Source: Mangrovicoccus algicola
Lineage (GTDB): Bacteria; Pseudomonadota; Alphaproteobacteria; Rhodobacterales; Rhodobacteraceae
DNA length: 64,000 nucleotides
Direction: 5' to 3'
Assembly: GCF_014903745.1 (NCBI RefSeq)
Contig: NZ_JACVXA010000012.1
Span: 32,674 to 96,673, forward strand
The notes beneath the pieces were generated by a model. That model made no database searches. It was not told the origin of the DNA and saw nothing but the letters and a program-made list of their open reading frames with translations. Made by a program: the position numbers and the translations under genes. The stretch's first letter is position 1. Every line of letters starts with the position of its first letter. This document shows, in pieces, positions 26,597 through 36,022 of the stretch.

Positions 26597-27118
26597 TCAT
26601 CCGCCCCCGGCCAGCTCCGCTTCGATCGGGCCGGTGATCTCGGGCGAGAGCGGCTCCGAACGCGACCGCCAGGTCGCGGCGATCCGGCCATCGCGCCCGA
26701 TCAGGACCTTGTTGAAATTCCAGTCCGGTTCGAACCCGGCCTCCTCGCGCACCCAGCGGTAGAACGGGTGGGCCGCCGCGCCGCGAACCGCCGTGATGTC
26801 GGTCATGGGCAGGGTCAGGCCGAACACCACCGCGCAATATTCCTTCACCTCGGCCGCGCTGTCGAGTTCCTGGCGGAAATCATCCGAGGGCACGGCCAGG
26901 ACGACCAGCCCCCGGGGGCCGTAGCGTTCGTGAAGCGCCTGCAATCCCTCGTATTGCGGCGTGTACCCGCAGCGCGAGGCGGTGTTGACCACCAGCACGG
27001 GACGCCCCGCCCAGGCCTCGGTCTCCAGCGTGCCGCCATCGATGCTCGCGAAGGTGAAGGCCGCGGCCTGCACGGCCCCCGCCAGGATGAGTGCGACTGC
27101 GCCCAGGATACGGATCAT
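26597..27118 (-). CDS. Exported glutathione peroxidase-like protein
   Basis: A 173-residue protein with a signal peptide (about residues 1-20, GAVALILAGAVQAAA) and a thioredoxin-fold peroxidase domain. The catalytic cysteine is in NTASRCGYTPQYEG and the conserved WNF-K segment reads DWNFNKVLIGRDG. It is a cysteine (not selenocysteine) enzyme that reduces peroxides, probably with thioredoxin-like donors, in the periplasm. The ATG at 27118 begins the signal peptide. It is upstream of and coupled to the deacetylase-like gene. Confidence 0.93.
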   Translation of the reverse strand: MIRILGAVALILAGAVQAAAFTFASIDGGTLETEAWAGRPVLVVNTASRCGYTPQYEGLQALHERYGPRGLVVLAVPSDDFRQELDSAAEVKEYCAVVFGLTLPMTDITAVRGAAAHPFYRWVREEAGFEPDWNFNKVLIGRDGRIAATWRSRSEPLSPEITGPIEAELAGGG

Positions 27119-27269
27119 CTCTGCCTCTTTCTGCCCGCCCGGGAAGCTAGCCCCCGCCTTCGCGCAATCAAGGCCCCGTGCGAGGGCATCGGATGTGGAC
27201 ACGCGACCGAAACATCCCATACTCGGGACAGAAAACAACAACGACTCAATCAGCTGTCGGGCAGAATTC

Positions 27270-27752
27270 ATGTCGCTCCACCCCATCAGGCAGGTGCCCC
27301 TATCGCTGGGCACGACGAAGAAACATCAGCCGAGGTCGCAATTCGGGGCGATCTGCTACCGGCGCAACAAGGGCCGGGTGGAGATCCTGCTGATCACCTC
27401 GCGCGGCAAGGGCCGCTGGATCCTGCCCAAGGGCTGGCCCATCGCCGGGTCGACCCCCGCCCGCGCGGCGGCGATCGAGGCCTATGAGGAGGCCGGGGTC
27501 CAGGGCCGGGCGCATCCGCTCTGCCTGGGCATCTACGGCTACAAGAAGGGCGACCTGCCCTGCGTCGTGGCGCTTTACGCGCTTGAAGTCACCGAGATGA
27601 AGCGCCGCTTTCCCGAGGCCGGCCAGCGCAAGCGCCGCTGGGTCACGCCCAAGCAGGCCGCCGCGATGGTCGACAGCCGCGAACTGGGCCGCATCCTCGA
27701 ACGCTTCAGCCCCGAGCTTCTGCCCCCGGCCGACCGGATCCGGCTTGCCTAG
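27270..27752 (+). CDS. Nudix hydrolase
   Basis: A 160-residue protein with a Nudix domain: GAICYRRNKGRVEILLITSR opens it, and the Nudix box reads GSTPARAAAIEAYEEAGV. The usual REUXEE core is shifted to EAYEEAG, a variant seen in an alphaproteobacterial subgroup with KGWPI before the box. These enzymes hydrolyse nucleoside diphosphates linked to another group, often diphosphoinositol- or diadenosine-like substrates; the substrate is not predicted. It is a single gene divergent from the peroxidase. Confidence 0.9.
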   Translation: MSLHPIRQVPLSLGTTKKHQPRSQFGAICYRRNKGRVEILLITSRGKGRWILPKGWPIAGSTPARAAAIEAYEEAGVQGRAHPLCLGIYGYKKGDLPCVVALYALEVTEMKRRFPEAGQRKRRWVTPKQAAAMVDSRELGRILERFSPELLPPADRIRLA

Positions 27753-27813
27753 CATTGAAAATTGACGTTTCGGCGCTATCTGCTGCACCTGCGCCTCCGG
27801 AGATCGCGACACC

Positions 27814-28290
27814 ATGATCCGCTACGCCCTCAGATGCTCCCGGGACCACGCTTTCGAAAGCTGGTTCCGCTCTGCCGAGGAATTCGACGGGCTCGTCGCG
27901 TCCGGGCTGGTGGAATGCCCCGCCTGCGGGGCGCGCGACGTGACCAAGGCGCTGATGGCACCGCGCGTCGCCGCATCGGACCGGAAGGCCGCGCCGCCCC
28001 CCGCCGCTGCGGGTGCCGCGCCGGCCGCCGATGGCCCCGCCCCGATGGCCAGCGCCGCGGAAATGCCTGCGAAGATGCGCCGCGCGATCGAGAAGCTGCG
28101 CGCCGAGGTGGAGGCCAATTCCGACTATGTCGGGCGCAGCTTCGCCAGCGAGGCCCGCGCGATCCACGAAGGCGACAGTCCGCGCCGCGCGATCCATGGC
28201 GAGGCCAATGCCGAGGAGGCGCGCGCGCTTCTCAGCGACGGCATCCCGGTGCTTCCCCTGCCCTTCCGCGACCGCCGCGGACAGAACTGA
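27814..28290 (+). CDS. DUF1178 family protein
   Basis: A 158-residue protein beginning MIRYALRCSRDHAFESWFRS, with a CPACG half zinc knuckle (VECPACGARDVTKALMAPRV), an alanine/proline-rich linker and a helical C-terminus that ends in GIPVLPLPF. This matches the DUF1178 family, which is widespread in alphaproteobacteria and has no assigned function. It is 61 bp after the Nudix gene in the same direction, so the two may share a transcript. A GC-rich hairpin follows. Confidence 0.88.
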   Translation: MIRYALRCSRDHAFESWFRSAEEFDGLVASGLVECPACGARDVTKALMAPRVAASDRKAAPPPAAAGAAPAADGPAPMASAAEMPAKMRRAIEKLRAEVEANSDYVGRSFASEARAIHEGDSPRRAIHGEANAEEARALLSDGIPVLPLPFRDRRGQN

Positions 28291-28293
28291 CCC

Positions 28294-28320
28294 GGCGCGC
28301 CCCGGCCCGTCCGGGGCGCC
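28294..28320 (+). terminator. GC-rich hairpin after the DUF1178 gene
   Basis: A 10-bp stem with a 2-base bulge and a 5-base loop begins 4 bp after the stop codon; no T-run. Confidence 0.4.
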
Positions 28321-28461
28321 GCAAAGGGACAGGCGGCTGCCCGTGGCCCCGCGTGCCGCGCCGCGGCGATACTGCACTCTTGCAGAACCCCCTGCGCCGC
28401 CGTAAGACCGCCGCCGTGTTACGCCGTCCGGTCCCGGCCGGGCCGCCGGGAAGGAAACGTC

Positions 28462-29700
28462 ATGCCCATCCTCGTGATGAAATTCGGCGGCACTTCGGTT
28501 GCCGACCTCGACCGCATCCGCAACGCCGCGCAGAAGGTGCGCCGCGAAGTCGATCGCGGCTATGATGTCATCGTCATCGTGTCGGCCATGTCGGGCAAGA
28601 CGAACGAGCTGGTGGGCTGGGTCAACCAGACCTCGCCGCTCTTCGATGCGCGCGAATACGATGCGGTCGTCTCCTCGGGCGAGAACGTGACCGCCGGGCT
28701 GATGGCGCTGACGCTTCAGGAAATGGACATCCCCGCGCGCAGCTGGCAGGGCTGGCAGGTGCCGCTGAAGACCAGTTCCGCGCATTCCGCGGCGCGGATC
28801 CTGGACATCCCGCGCGCCAATATCGACCAGAAATTCGCCGAGGGGATGAAGGTCGCGGTCGTGGCCGGCTTCCAGGGCATCAGCGAGGAAGGCCGCATCA
28901 CGACGCTGGGCCGGGGCGGCTCGGACACGACCGCCGTCGCCTTCGCCGCCGCCTTCGCCGCGGAGCGCTGCGACATCTACACCGATGTGGACGGCATCTA
29001 CACCACCGACCCGCGCATCACCAAGAAGGCGCGCAAGCTGGAGAAGATCGCCTTCGAGGAAATGCTGGAACTGGCCTCGCTGGGCGCCAAGGTCCTGCAG
29101 ACCCGGTCGGTCGAACTGGCGATGCGCTACAAGGTGCGCCTGCGCGTCCTGTCATCTTTCGAGGAAACCGACGAGGCCAGCGGGACGCTGGTCTGCGACG
29201 AGGAGGAAATCATGGAAAGCAAAGTCGTCTCCGGCGTCGCCTATTCCCGCGACGAGGCCAAGCTGACGCTGCTGTCGGTGGCGGACCGCCCCGGCATCGC
29301 CGCCGCCATCTTCACGCCGCTGTCCCAGGCCGGGATCAACGTGGACATGATCGTGCAGAACGTCTCGGCCGACGGGCGCACCGACATGACCTTCTCCTGC
29401 CCGGTGGACCAGGTGCTGCGCGCGGAGAAGGCGATGAACGAGGCCCGCGCCCGCGGCGAGATCAATTTCGACGAGCTCGCCCAGGATACCGAGGTCTGCA
29501 AGGTGTCGGTCGTGGGCATCGGCATGCGGTCCCATGCGGGGGTCGCGGCGAAGATGTTCGAGGCGCTGAAGGCGGAAAACATCAACATCAAGGTCATCTC
29601 CACCTCGGAGATCAAGATTTCCGTCCTCATCGACCGGAAATATATGGAACTTGCCGTTCAGGCCCTGCATGATGCCTTCGGACTGGACAAAGCAGCCTGA
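28462..29700 (+). CDS. lysC: Aspartate kinase
   Basis: A 412-residue enzyme that phosphorylates aspartate, the first step to lysine, threonine and methionine. The kinase domain opens with LVMKFGGTSVADLDRI and contains the TTLGRGGSDTTAVAFAAAF motif; the last about 150 residues form two ACT domains for feedback control. AAGGAAA precedes the ATG. It is 11 bp upstream of ptsP, a conserved pairing in this group. hom and the start of thrC are also in the window but in separate operons. Confidence 0.97.
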   Translation: MPILVMKFGGTSVADLDRIRNAAQKVRREVDRGYDVIVIVSAMSGKTNELVGWVNQTSPLFDAREYDAVVSSGENVTAGLMALTLQEMDIPARSWQGWQVPLKTSSAHSAARILDIPRANIDQKFAEGMKVAVVAGFQGISEEGRITTLGRGGSDTTAVAFAAAFAAERCDIYTDVDGIYTTDPRITKKARKLEKIAFEEMLELASLGAKVLQTRSVELAMRYKVRLRVLSSFEETDEASGTLVCDEEEIMESKVVSGVAYSRDEAKLTLLSVADRPGIAAAIFTPLSQAGINVDMIVQNVSADGRTDMTFSCPVDQVLRAEKAMNEARARGEINFDELAQDTEVCKVSVVGIGMRSHAGVAAKMFEALKAENINIKVISTSEIKISVLIDRKYMELAVQALHDAFGLDKAA

Positions 29701-29711
29701 ACCGGAGGCCC

Positions 29712-31997
29712 ATGGGCCAGACCCAGGAAACTGAGAGCCGCAAGCTGCTTGGACGCTTGCGCGAGGCCCTCGCCGGCAGCGGCGCGGGGCAGGAGCGGCT
29801 TGACCGCATCACCACGATCATCGCGGAATCGATGGGCGTCCATGTCTGTTCGATCTACCTGTTCCGCGATGCCGAGACCCTGGAGCTCTGCGCGACCTAC
29901 GGGCTGAAGGCCGAGGCGGTGCACAAGACGCGCATGCGCCTGGGCGAGGGGCTTGTGGGCAAGGTCGCCCGCACCCGCCGCCCGCTGAACTCGGCCGATG
30001 CCCCCGCCGAGCCGGGATTCCGCTACATGCCGGAAACCGGGGAGGAGATCTTCGCCTCCCTGCTCGGCGTTCCCATCCAGCGCCTGGGCCAGGTGCTGGG
30101 CGTGCTGGTGGTGCAGTCCAAGGAAAAGCGGCAGTATTCCGAGGACGAGCTCTACGGCGTCGAGGTCGTGGCCATGGTGCTGGCCGAGATGACCGAGCTG
30201 GGCGCCTTCCTCGACGAGGGGGCGGCCCTCGCGGCGCTGCACCAGCGCCCGGTGCTGTTCCGCGGCACGACCGGCCAGGAAGGTGCCGCCGAGGGGCGGG
30301 TTCTGCTTCATGATCCGCGCGTCGTCGTCACCAACCCGATCGGCGACGACCCCGAGACCGAGCTGGAACGCCTGCGCGCCGCGGTGGCGCGGCTCAGGGT
30401 GTCGCTCGACCGGGTGCTCGATGCCGGATCCTCGGGCGATGCCGAGGCGATGCAGGTGATCGAGACCTTCCGCATGTTCGCCAATTCCAAAAGCTGGATG
30501 CGGCGCATGGAGGAGGATATCGCCCGCGGCCTCTCGGCCGAGGCCGCGGTGGAGAAGGAGCAGTCCGCCGCCCGCGCCCGCCTGGCCCGGGCCAGCGATC
30601 CCTATCTGCGCGCCCGCGGCACCGACCTGGACGACCTGTCCAACCGGCTGCTGCGCGAATTGACCGGCCAGGGCAGCGATACCGGGGCGGAGCGTCCCGA
30701 GAACCCGGTGCTGGTCGCGCGCAATATCGGCCCCGGGGAACTTCTGGATTACGGTCGCGAGCTGAAGGGCATCGTGCTGGAGGAAGGCTCGGTCGGCAGC
30801 CATGCGGCGATCATCGCCCGGGCCTGGGCGATCCCGCTGGTCATCAACGCCCCGGGCATCACCACCGAGGCGCTGACCGGCGATCCGATCCTGGTGGATG
30901 GCGACAACGGCAATGTCCATCTGCGGCCCGACGAGACGATCGCCAACGCCTTCCGCGACAAGCTGGCGATGCAGGCAAAGGCGCAGGAACGCTATGCCTC
31001 CATCCGCCGGGAGCCCGCCACGACGCTGTGCGGGCAGACCGTGGGGCTGGCGATGAATGCCGGGCTCCTGGTCGACCTGCCCTCGCTGGCCAGCTGCGGC
31101 GCCGAGGGCGTGGGGCTGTTCCGCACCGAGCTTCAGTTCCTGATCCGCAACAAGATGCCCCGCCGCGGCGAGCTGGCGCGGATCTACGGGCGGGTCATGG
31201 ATGCCGCGGACGGCAAGCGCGTGGTCTTCCGCACGCTGGATATCGGATCGGACAAGGTCCTGCCCTACATGAAACGCACGGAGGAGCCCAACCCCGCGCT
31301 GGGATGGCGGGCGATCCGCGTCGGGCTGGACAAGCCCGGCATCATGCGCATGCAGCTTCAGGCGCTGATCCGTGCCGCCAATGGCCGTCCGCTGACGATC
31401 ATGTTCCCCTTCATCGCGCAATTCGCCGAATTCCGCGATGCCCGCGCGGTCATGCTGGAGGAGCTGGAGCGCGAGAAGCGCATGGGCCACCTCACCCCGG
31501 AGCGGGTGGAGATCGGCGCCATGCTGGAAACCCCGTCCCTGGCCTATGCGCCGCGGCAGTTCTTCGAGATGGCGGATTTCATCTCGATCGGCGGAAATGA
31601 CCTGAAACAGTTCTTCTTCGCCGCCGACCGCGAGAACGAAAGGGTGCGCCGCCGCTACGACACGCTCAATGTCAGCTTCCTCAGCTTCATCGAGCAGATC
31701 GTGCGGCGCTGCGACGAGACCGGCACGCCGGTCAGTTTCTGCGGCGAGGATGCCGGGCGGCCGGTGGAGGCGCTGTGCTTTGCCGCGATGGGGCTGCGCG
31801 CCCTGTCGATGCGCCCGGCCTCGGTCGGGCCGGTCAAGCACCTGTTGCGCCGCTCGGACCTGCGCGAGGTGCGCCGCGTCGTCGAGGAGGCCCGCGCGGC
31901 AGGCGATCAGAGCGTGCGGCTGGCGCTGATGCAATACCTCGCGACGCTCGATCTCAGCTCCGATCCGGTGGCGTCCGACCAGCGCGCCACCGGCTGA
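29712..31997 (+). CDS. ptsP: Phosphoenolpyruvate-protein phosphotransferase PtsP (EI-Ntr)
   Basis: A 761-residue protein: an N-terminal GAF domain (about residues 20-165), then enzyme I. The phosphorylated histidine is in EGSVGSHAAIIARAW, and the PEP-binding barrel shows VGLFRTELQFLIR, RTLDIGSDKVLPY and the catalytic cysteine in VSFCGEDAGRP. It starts the nitrogen PTS relay to NPr and EIIA-Ntr, a regulatory chain rather than sugar uptake. The GAF domain probably senses glutamine or another nitrogen signal. It follows lysC directly. Confidence 0.96.
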   Translation: MGQTQETESRKLLGRLREALAGSGAGQERLDRITTIIAESMGVHVCSIYLFRDAETLELCATYGLKAEAVHKTRMRLGEGLVGKVARTRRPLNSADAPAEPGFRYMPETGEEIFASLLGVPIQRLGQVLGVLVVQSKEKRQYSEDELYGVEVVAMVLAEMTELGAFLDEGAALAALHQRPVLFRGTTGQEGAAEGRVLLHDPRVVVTNPIGDDPETELERLRAAVARLRVSLDRVLDAGSSGDAEAMQVIETFRMFANSKSWMRRMEEDIARGLSAEAAVEKEQSAARARLARASDPYLRARGTDLDDLSNRLLRELTGQGSDTGAERPENPVLVARNIGPGELLDYGRELKGIVLEEGSVGSHAAIIARAWAIPLVINAPGITTEALTGDPILVDGDNGNVHLRPDETIANAFRDKLAMQAKAQERYASIRREPATTLCGQTVGLAMNAGLLVDLPSLASCGAEGVGLFRTELQFLIRNKMPRRGELARIYGRVMDAADGKRVVFRTLDIGSDKVLPYMKRTEEPNPALGWRAIRVGLDKPGIMRMQLQALIRAANGRPLTIMFPFIAQFAEFRDARAVMLEELEREKRMGHLTPERVEIGAMLETPSLAYAPRQFFEMADFISIGGNDLKQFFFAADRENERVRRRYDTLNVSFLSFIEQIVRRCDETGTPVSFCGEDAGRPVEALCFAAMGLRALSMRPASVGPVKHLLRRSDLREVRRVVEEARAAGDQSVRLALMQYLATLDLSSDPVASDQRATG

Positions 31998-32004
31998 GCC
32001 CGTC

Positions 32005-32805
32005 TCACGCCTCCAGCTCCGGATTGGCATCGACGTAATCGTCGAAATGCAGGACCGTGCGCTCGGCCCCGCTGAGGATCACCGCCATCTGCCCCGGCCC
32101 GGCAAAGCGGCGGCGCCCCGCCCCCTCGCCGAACCTCTCGCGGCTGGTCGCGTGCCCGCCGGCGATGGTGTGATAGGGGATGCCGCGGCGCAGGGTGGTC
32201 GTCGCCATGTGGATATGCCCCGCGGTCACGCCGCGGATGTCGGGATAGGCGTCCAGCATCGCCAGAAGCGGGCCGGGATCCTCCAGCAGCCAGGGATCGG
32301 GCACCGGGGCCACCTGCAGCAGCGGATGATGCAGCACCACATGCACGGGCCGTCCCCCGGCCCGGTCGAGTTCGCGCGCCAGCCAGTCCAGGCGCCGGGC
32401 GCAGAGATGGCCGCGCCCCTGCCCCCAGCCGCCCGCGCCCGGCCCTTTCTCCAGACTGTCCAGCAGGATCACGACCTCGCCCCGCAGATGATGCGCCGAT
32501 TGCGCGAACCCGTCATCATTCAGCGCCCCCGGCCCGAAGATCCGGGCGAACACATCGCGGTTGTCGTGATTGCCCAGGGTCGCCGCCCAGGGAACCGAGA
32601 GCTGCTCCAGCGCGGCGCGCAGATCCTCATAGGCCTGCGACCGGGACCGGTCGGTCAGATCCCCGGCCAGCGCCACCAGATCGGCATCGCCATGGGCCGC
32701 GTTGATGCGCGCGATTGCCGCCTCCAGCCGGGCGGCCGGATCGATCCCGGCCAGGACCTCGCCGGGGCGGGTCATGTGCAGATCGGACAGGACGACAAGT
32801 TTCAT
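32005..32805 (-). CDS. Metallophosphoesterase (CpdA/class III phosphodiesterase-like)
   Basis: A 266-residue calcineurin-like phosphoesterase. All five metal-binding blocks are visible: VLSDLHMT, ALAGDLTDR, LGNHDNRD, VVLHHPLL and TAGHIHMATT. The order and length fit the CpdA family (3',5'-cAMP phosphodiesterase in E. coli, a broad phosphodiesterase elsewhere). It is convergent with ptsP (7 bp between stop codons). It is not the phosphoesterase type associated with the Lhr-like helicase. The physiological substrate is unknown. Confidence 0.9.
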   Translation of the reverse strand: MKLVVLSDLHMTRPGEVLAGIDPAARLEAAIARINAAHGDADLVALAGDLTDRSRSQAYEDLRAALEQLSVPWAATLGNHDNRDVFARIFGPGALNDDGFAQSAHHLRGEVVILLDSLEKGPGAGGWGQGRGHLCARRLDWLARELDRAGGRPVHVVLHHPLLQVAPVPDPWLLEDPGPLLAMLDAYPDIRGVTAGHIHMATTTLRRGIPYHTIAGGHATSRERFGEGAGRRRFAGPGQMAVILSGAERTVLHFDDYVDANPELEA

Positions 32806-33005
32806 CGGCAGGCTCCAGCGATCGGCGGAGCCGGACCGCTCCGCGCCCTTCTGCTACCTGCCGGGCCGGACCGCGTCTGCCGGCCGCGTTGCCGCGCCGG
32901 GTGCGACCGCGAATGCCGCAGCGGCGCCCGATAATGCGCCATCGGGCGGCACCGGCGCCATCCTCCGCGATTTCGGGAGTTTACGCCTGGCACGAAGGGG
33001 TGTGA

Positions 33006-33082
33006 TGGTAGCGGAGGAGGGACTTGAACCCCCGACACGCGGATTATGATTCCGCTGCTCTAACCAACTGAGCTACTCCGCC
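33006..33082 (-). tRNA. tRNA-Met (anticodon CAT, probably elongator)
   Basis: A 77-nt cloverleaf with acceptor GGCGGAG, anticodon loop ATCATAA (CAT), T-loop TTCAAGT and encoded CCA. The variable region GTGTC and the A-T-C-A-T-A-A loop fit elongator tRNA-Met; the alternative CAT tRNA at 53857 looks more like tRNA-Ile2. The first pair is G-U, so it is not the initiator by sequence of the acceptor alone. Confidence 0.85.
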
Positions 33083-33406
33083 AGAGAGTGGCCGCGAAAT
33101 ATGGTGCCCGGCCGGAAGGGTCAAGAGGAAAATCGGCCCGCCCGGGCAGAAAGCGACAGGGTCCGGGCTTCCGGTTTGCCATCCGCCGCTTTCCGCCGAT
33201 AGGTAAAAATTGAAGGAACCCCGCAGCAGGGATCCGCGTTCTCCCCTGCCGGGCGTCACGCCCGGCGCAACGACAGGAAGAAAGATGCTTTCACCACCAA
33301 CACCGCCAAGCGTGGCGGCCATCTCCGACGTGGCCCCGGTCACGCGTCCCGCAACGGCGCCCGGTCGGTTCCGGGCAGGTTCCCCCCCAGGCGAAAGGAT
33401 CGCAGC
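33083..33406. other. Intergenic region before the BCCT transporter gene
   Basis: No gene is supported in these 324 bp. It contains an 8-bp perfect hairpin with a 3-base loop at 33248-33266 and a modest AT-rich patch around 33200-33212. The BCCT promoter is presumably here, but no clear -35/-10 pair was picked out. Confidence 0.6.
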
Positions 33407-35047
<1,641 letters not shown>

Positions 35048-35055
35048 CCCCATGG

Positions 35056-35078
35056 CCGGGGGCGCATGCCGCCCCCGG
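35056..35078. terminator. Bidirectional hairpin between BCCT gene and patatin-like gene
   Basis: 9-bp perfect stem (35056-35064 with 35070-35078) and a 5-base loop in the 33-bp gap between two convergent stop codons. Confidence 0.55.
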
Positions 35079-35080
35079 TC

Positions 35081-35992
35081 TCAGGCCCCGGCCATGGCGC
35101 GGATCTCCTCCGCGCGGGCCATCACCGCCGCGTGGCCGGCATCGATGGCGGCCGCGGCCTTCTCGAATTCCAGGATGCTCAGGTCGCGCAGCGGCACCTC
35201 CAGCAGCAGGTCCGGCGGCGCCGCCGCCAGCCGCATCCGCATCACCCCCGAGGACACGATGTCGACCGAGGCCCAGATGACGTCCATGTAGTTGGGCGGC
35301 ACGGCCGCGGGCGGCGCGGGTTCGGCGGGCCCCATCCAGCCGCCCAGCCCCATCGCCAGGCCTCCGGCGCGCAGATGATCCATCAGCGTGCCGGTGACCG
35401 TCCCCGAGGGGCCGGGCGGGGTCCAGAAGCCTTCGGGACCGAAGCCGTTGGGGTCGATCGCCAGGACCGGCCCCGGCCCCAGCGCGCGGCAGCCCATCAC
35501 CGGCACCGGGTCGGACAGGGCCCCGTCCACCAGCCAGCGCCCGTCATGGTGCACCGGCGTCAGCACGCCGGGTATGGAGACGGAGGCACGGATCGCCGGG
35601 CGCAGCGGCCCGCGGCCGAACCAGACCTCGCGCCCGGTCTGCAGATCCGTCGCCACGGCGCCGAAGGGCCGCTCCAGCGCCTCGATCTCCGCCGGGATGC
35701 CCAGCCGGTCCAGCAGGCGCGGAATCTCGGCGCCCGCCACCAGCCCCCCGCCCGAGATGCGCAGGTCGATATACCCCAGGAATTTCGTCCGGGTCAGGCT
35801 GCGCGCCCAGTCCTCGAACGCGTCCAGCCGCCCGGCCGCCCAGGCGACGCCCACCAGCGCCCCCATGGAACAGCCCGCCACCCGGTCCACGCGCACGCCC
35901 AGCTCATCCAGCGCGCGCAGCACGCCGATATGGCAGAAGCCCCGTGCGCCCCCCATTCCCAGCGCCAGCCCGAGGGCGCGCCGCTCAGCCAC
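35081..35992 (-). CDS. Patatin-like phospholipase family protein (RssA-like)
   Basis: A 303-residue serine lipase-like protein. The oxyanion-hole glycine box is LGMGGARGFCHIGVLRAL, the nucleophile serine lies in VAGCSMGALVG and the catalytic aspartate in LVDGALSDPVPV, so the Ser-Asp dyad is complete. Related RssA-type proteins are uncharacterised or act on membrane lipids. The start is GTG 35992, chosen because it places the glycine box about 10 residues from the N-terminus as in homologues. It follows uvrA by 30 bp on the same strand and may be co-transcribed with it. Confidence 0.92.
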   Translation of the reverse strand: MAERRALGLALGMGGARGFCHIGVLRALDELGVRVDRVAGCSMGALVGVAWAAGRLDAFEDWARSLTRTKFLGYIDLRISGGGLVAGAEIPRLLDRLGIPAEIEALERPFGAVATDLQTGREVWFGRGPLRPAIRASVSIPGVLTPVHHDGRWLVDGALSDPVPVMGCRALGPGPVLAIDPNGFGPEGFWTPPGPSGTVTGTLMDHLRAGGLAMGLGGWMGPAEPAPPAAVPPNYMDVIWASVDIVSSGVMRMRLAAAPPDLLLEVPLRDLSILEFEKAAAAIDAGHAAVMARAEEIRAMAGA

Positions 35993-36022
35993 TGCAGGCC
36001 ACCCCCGCCCTGCAGGCGGCGG

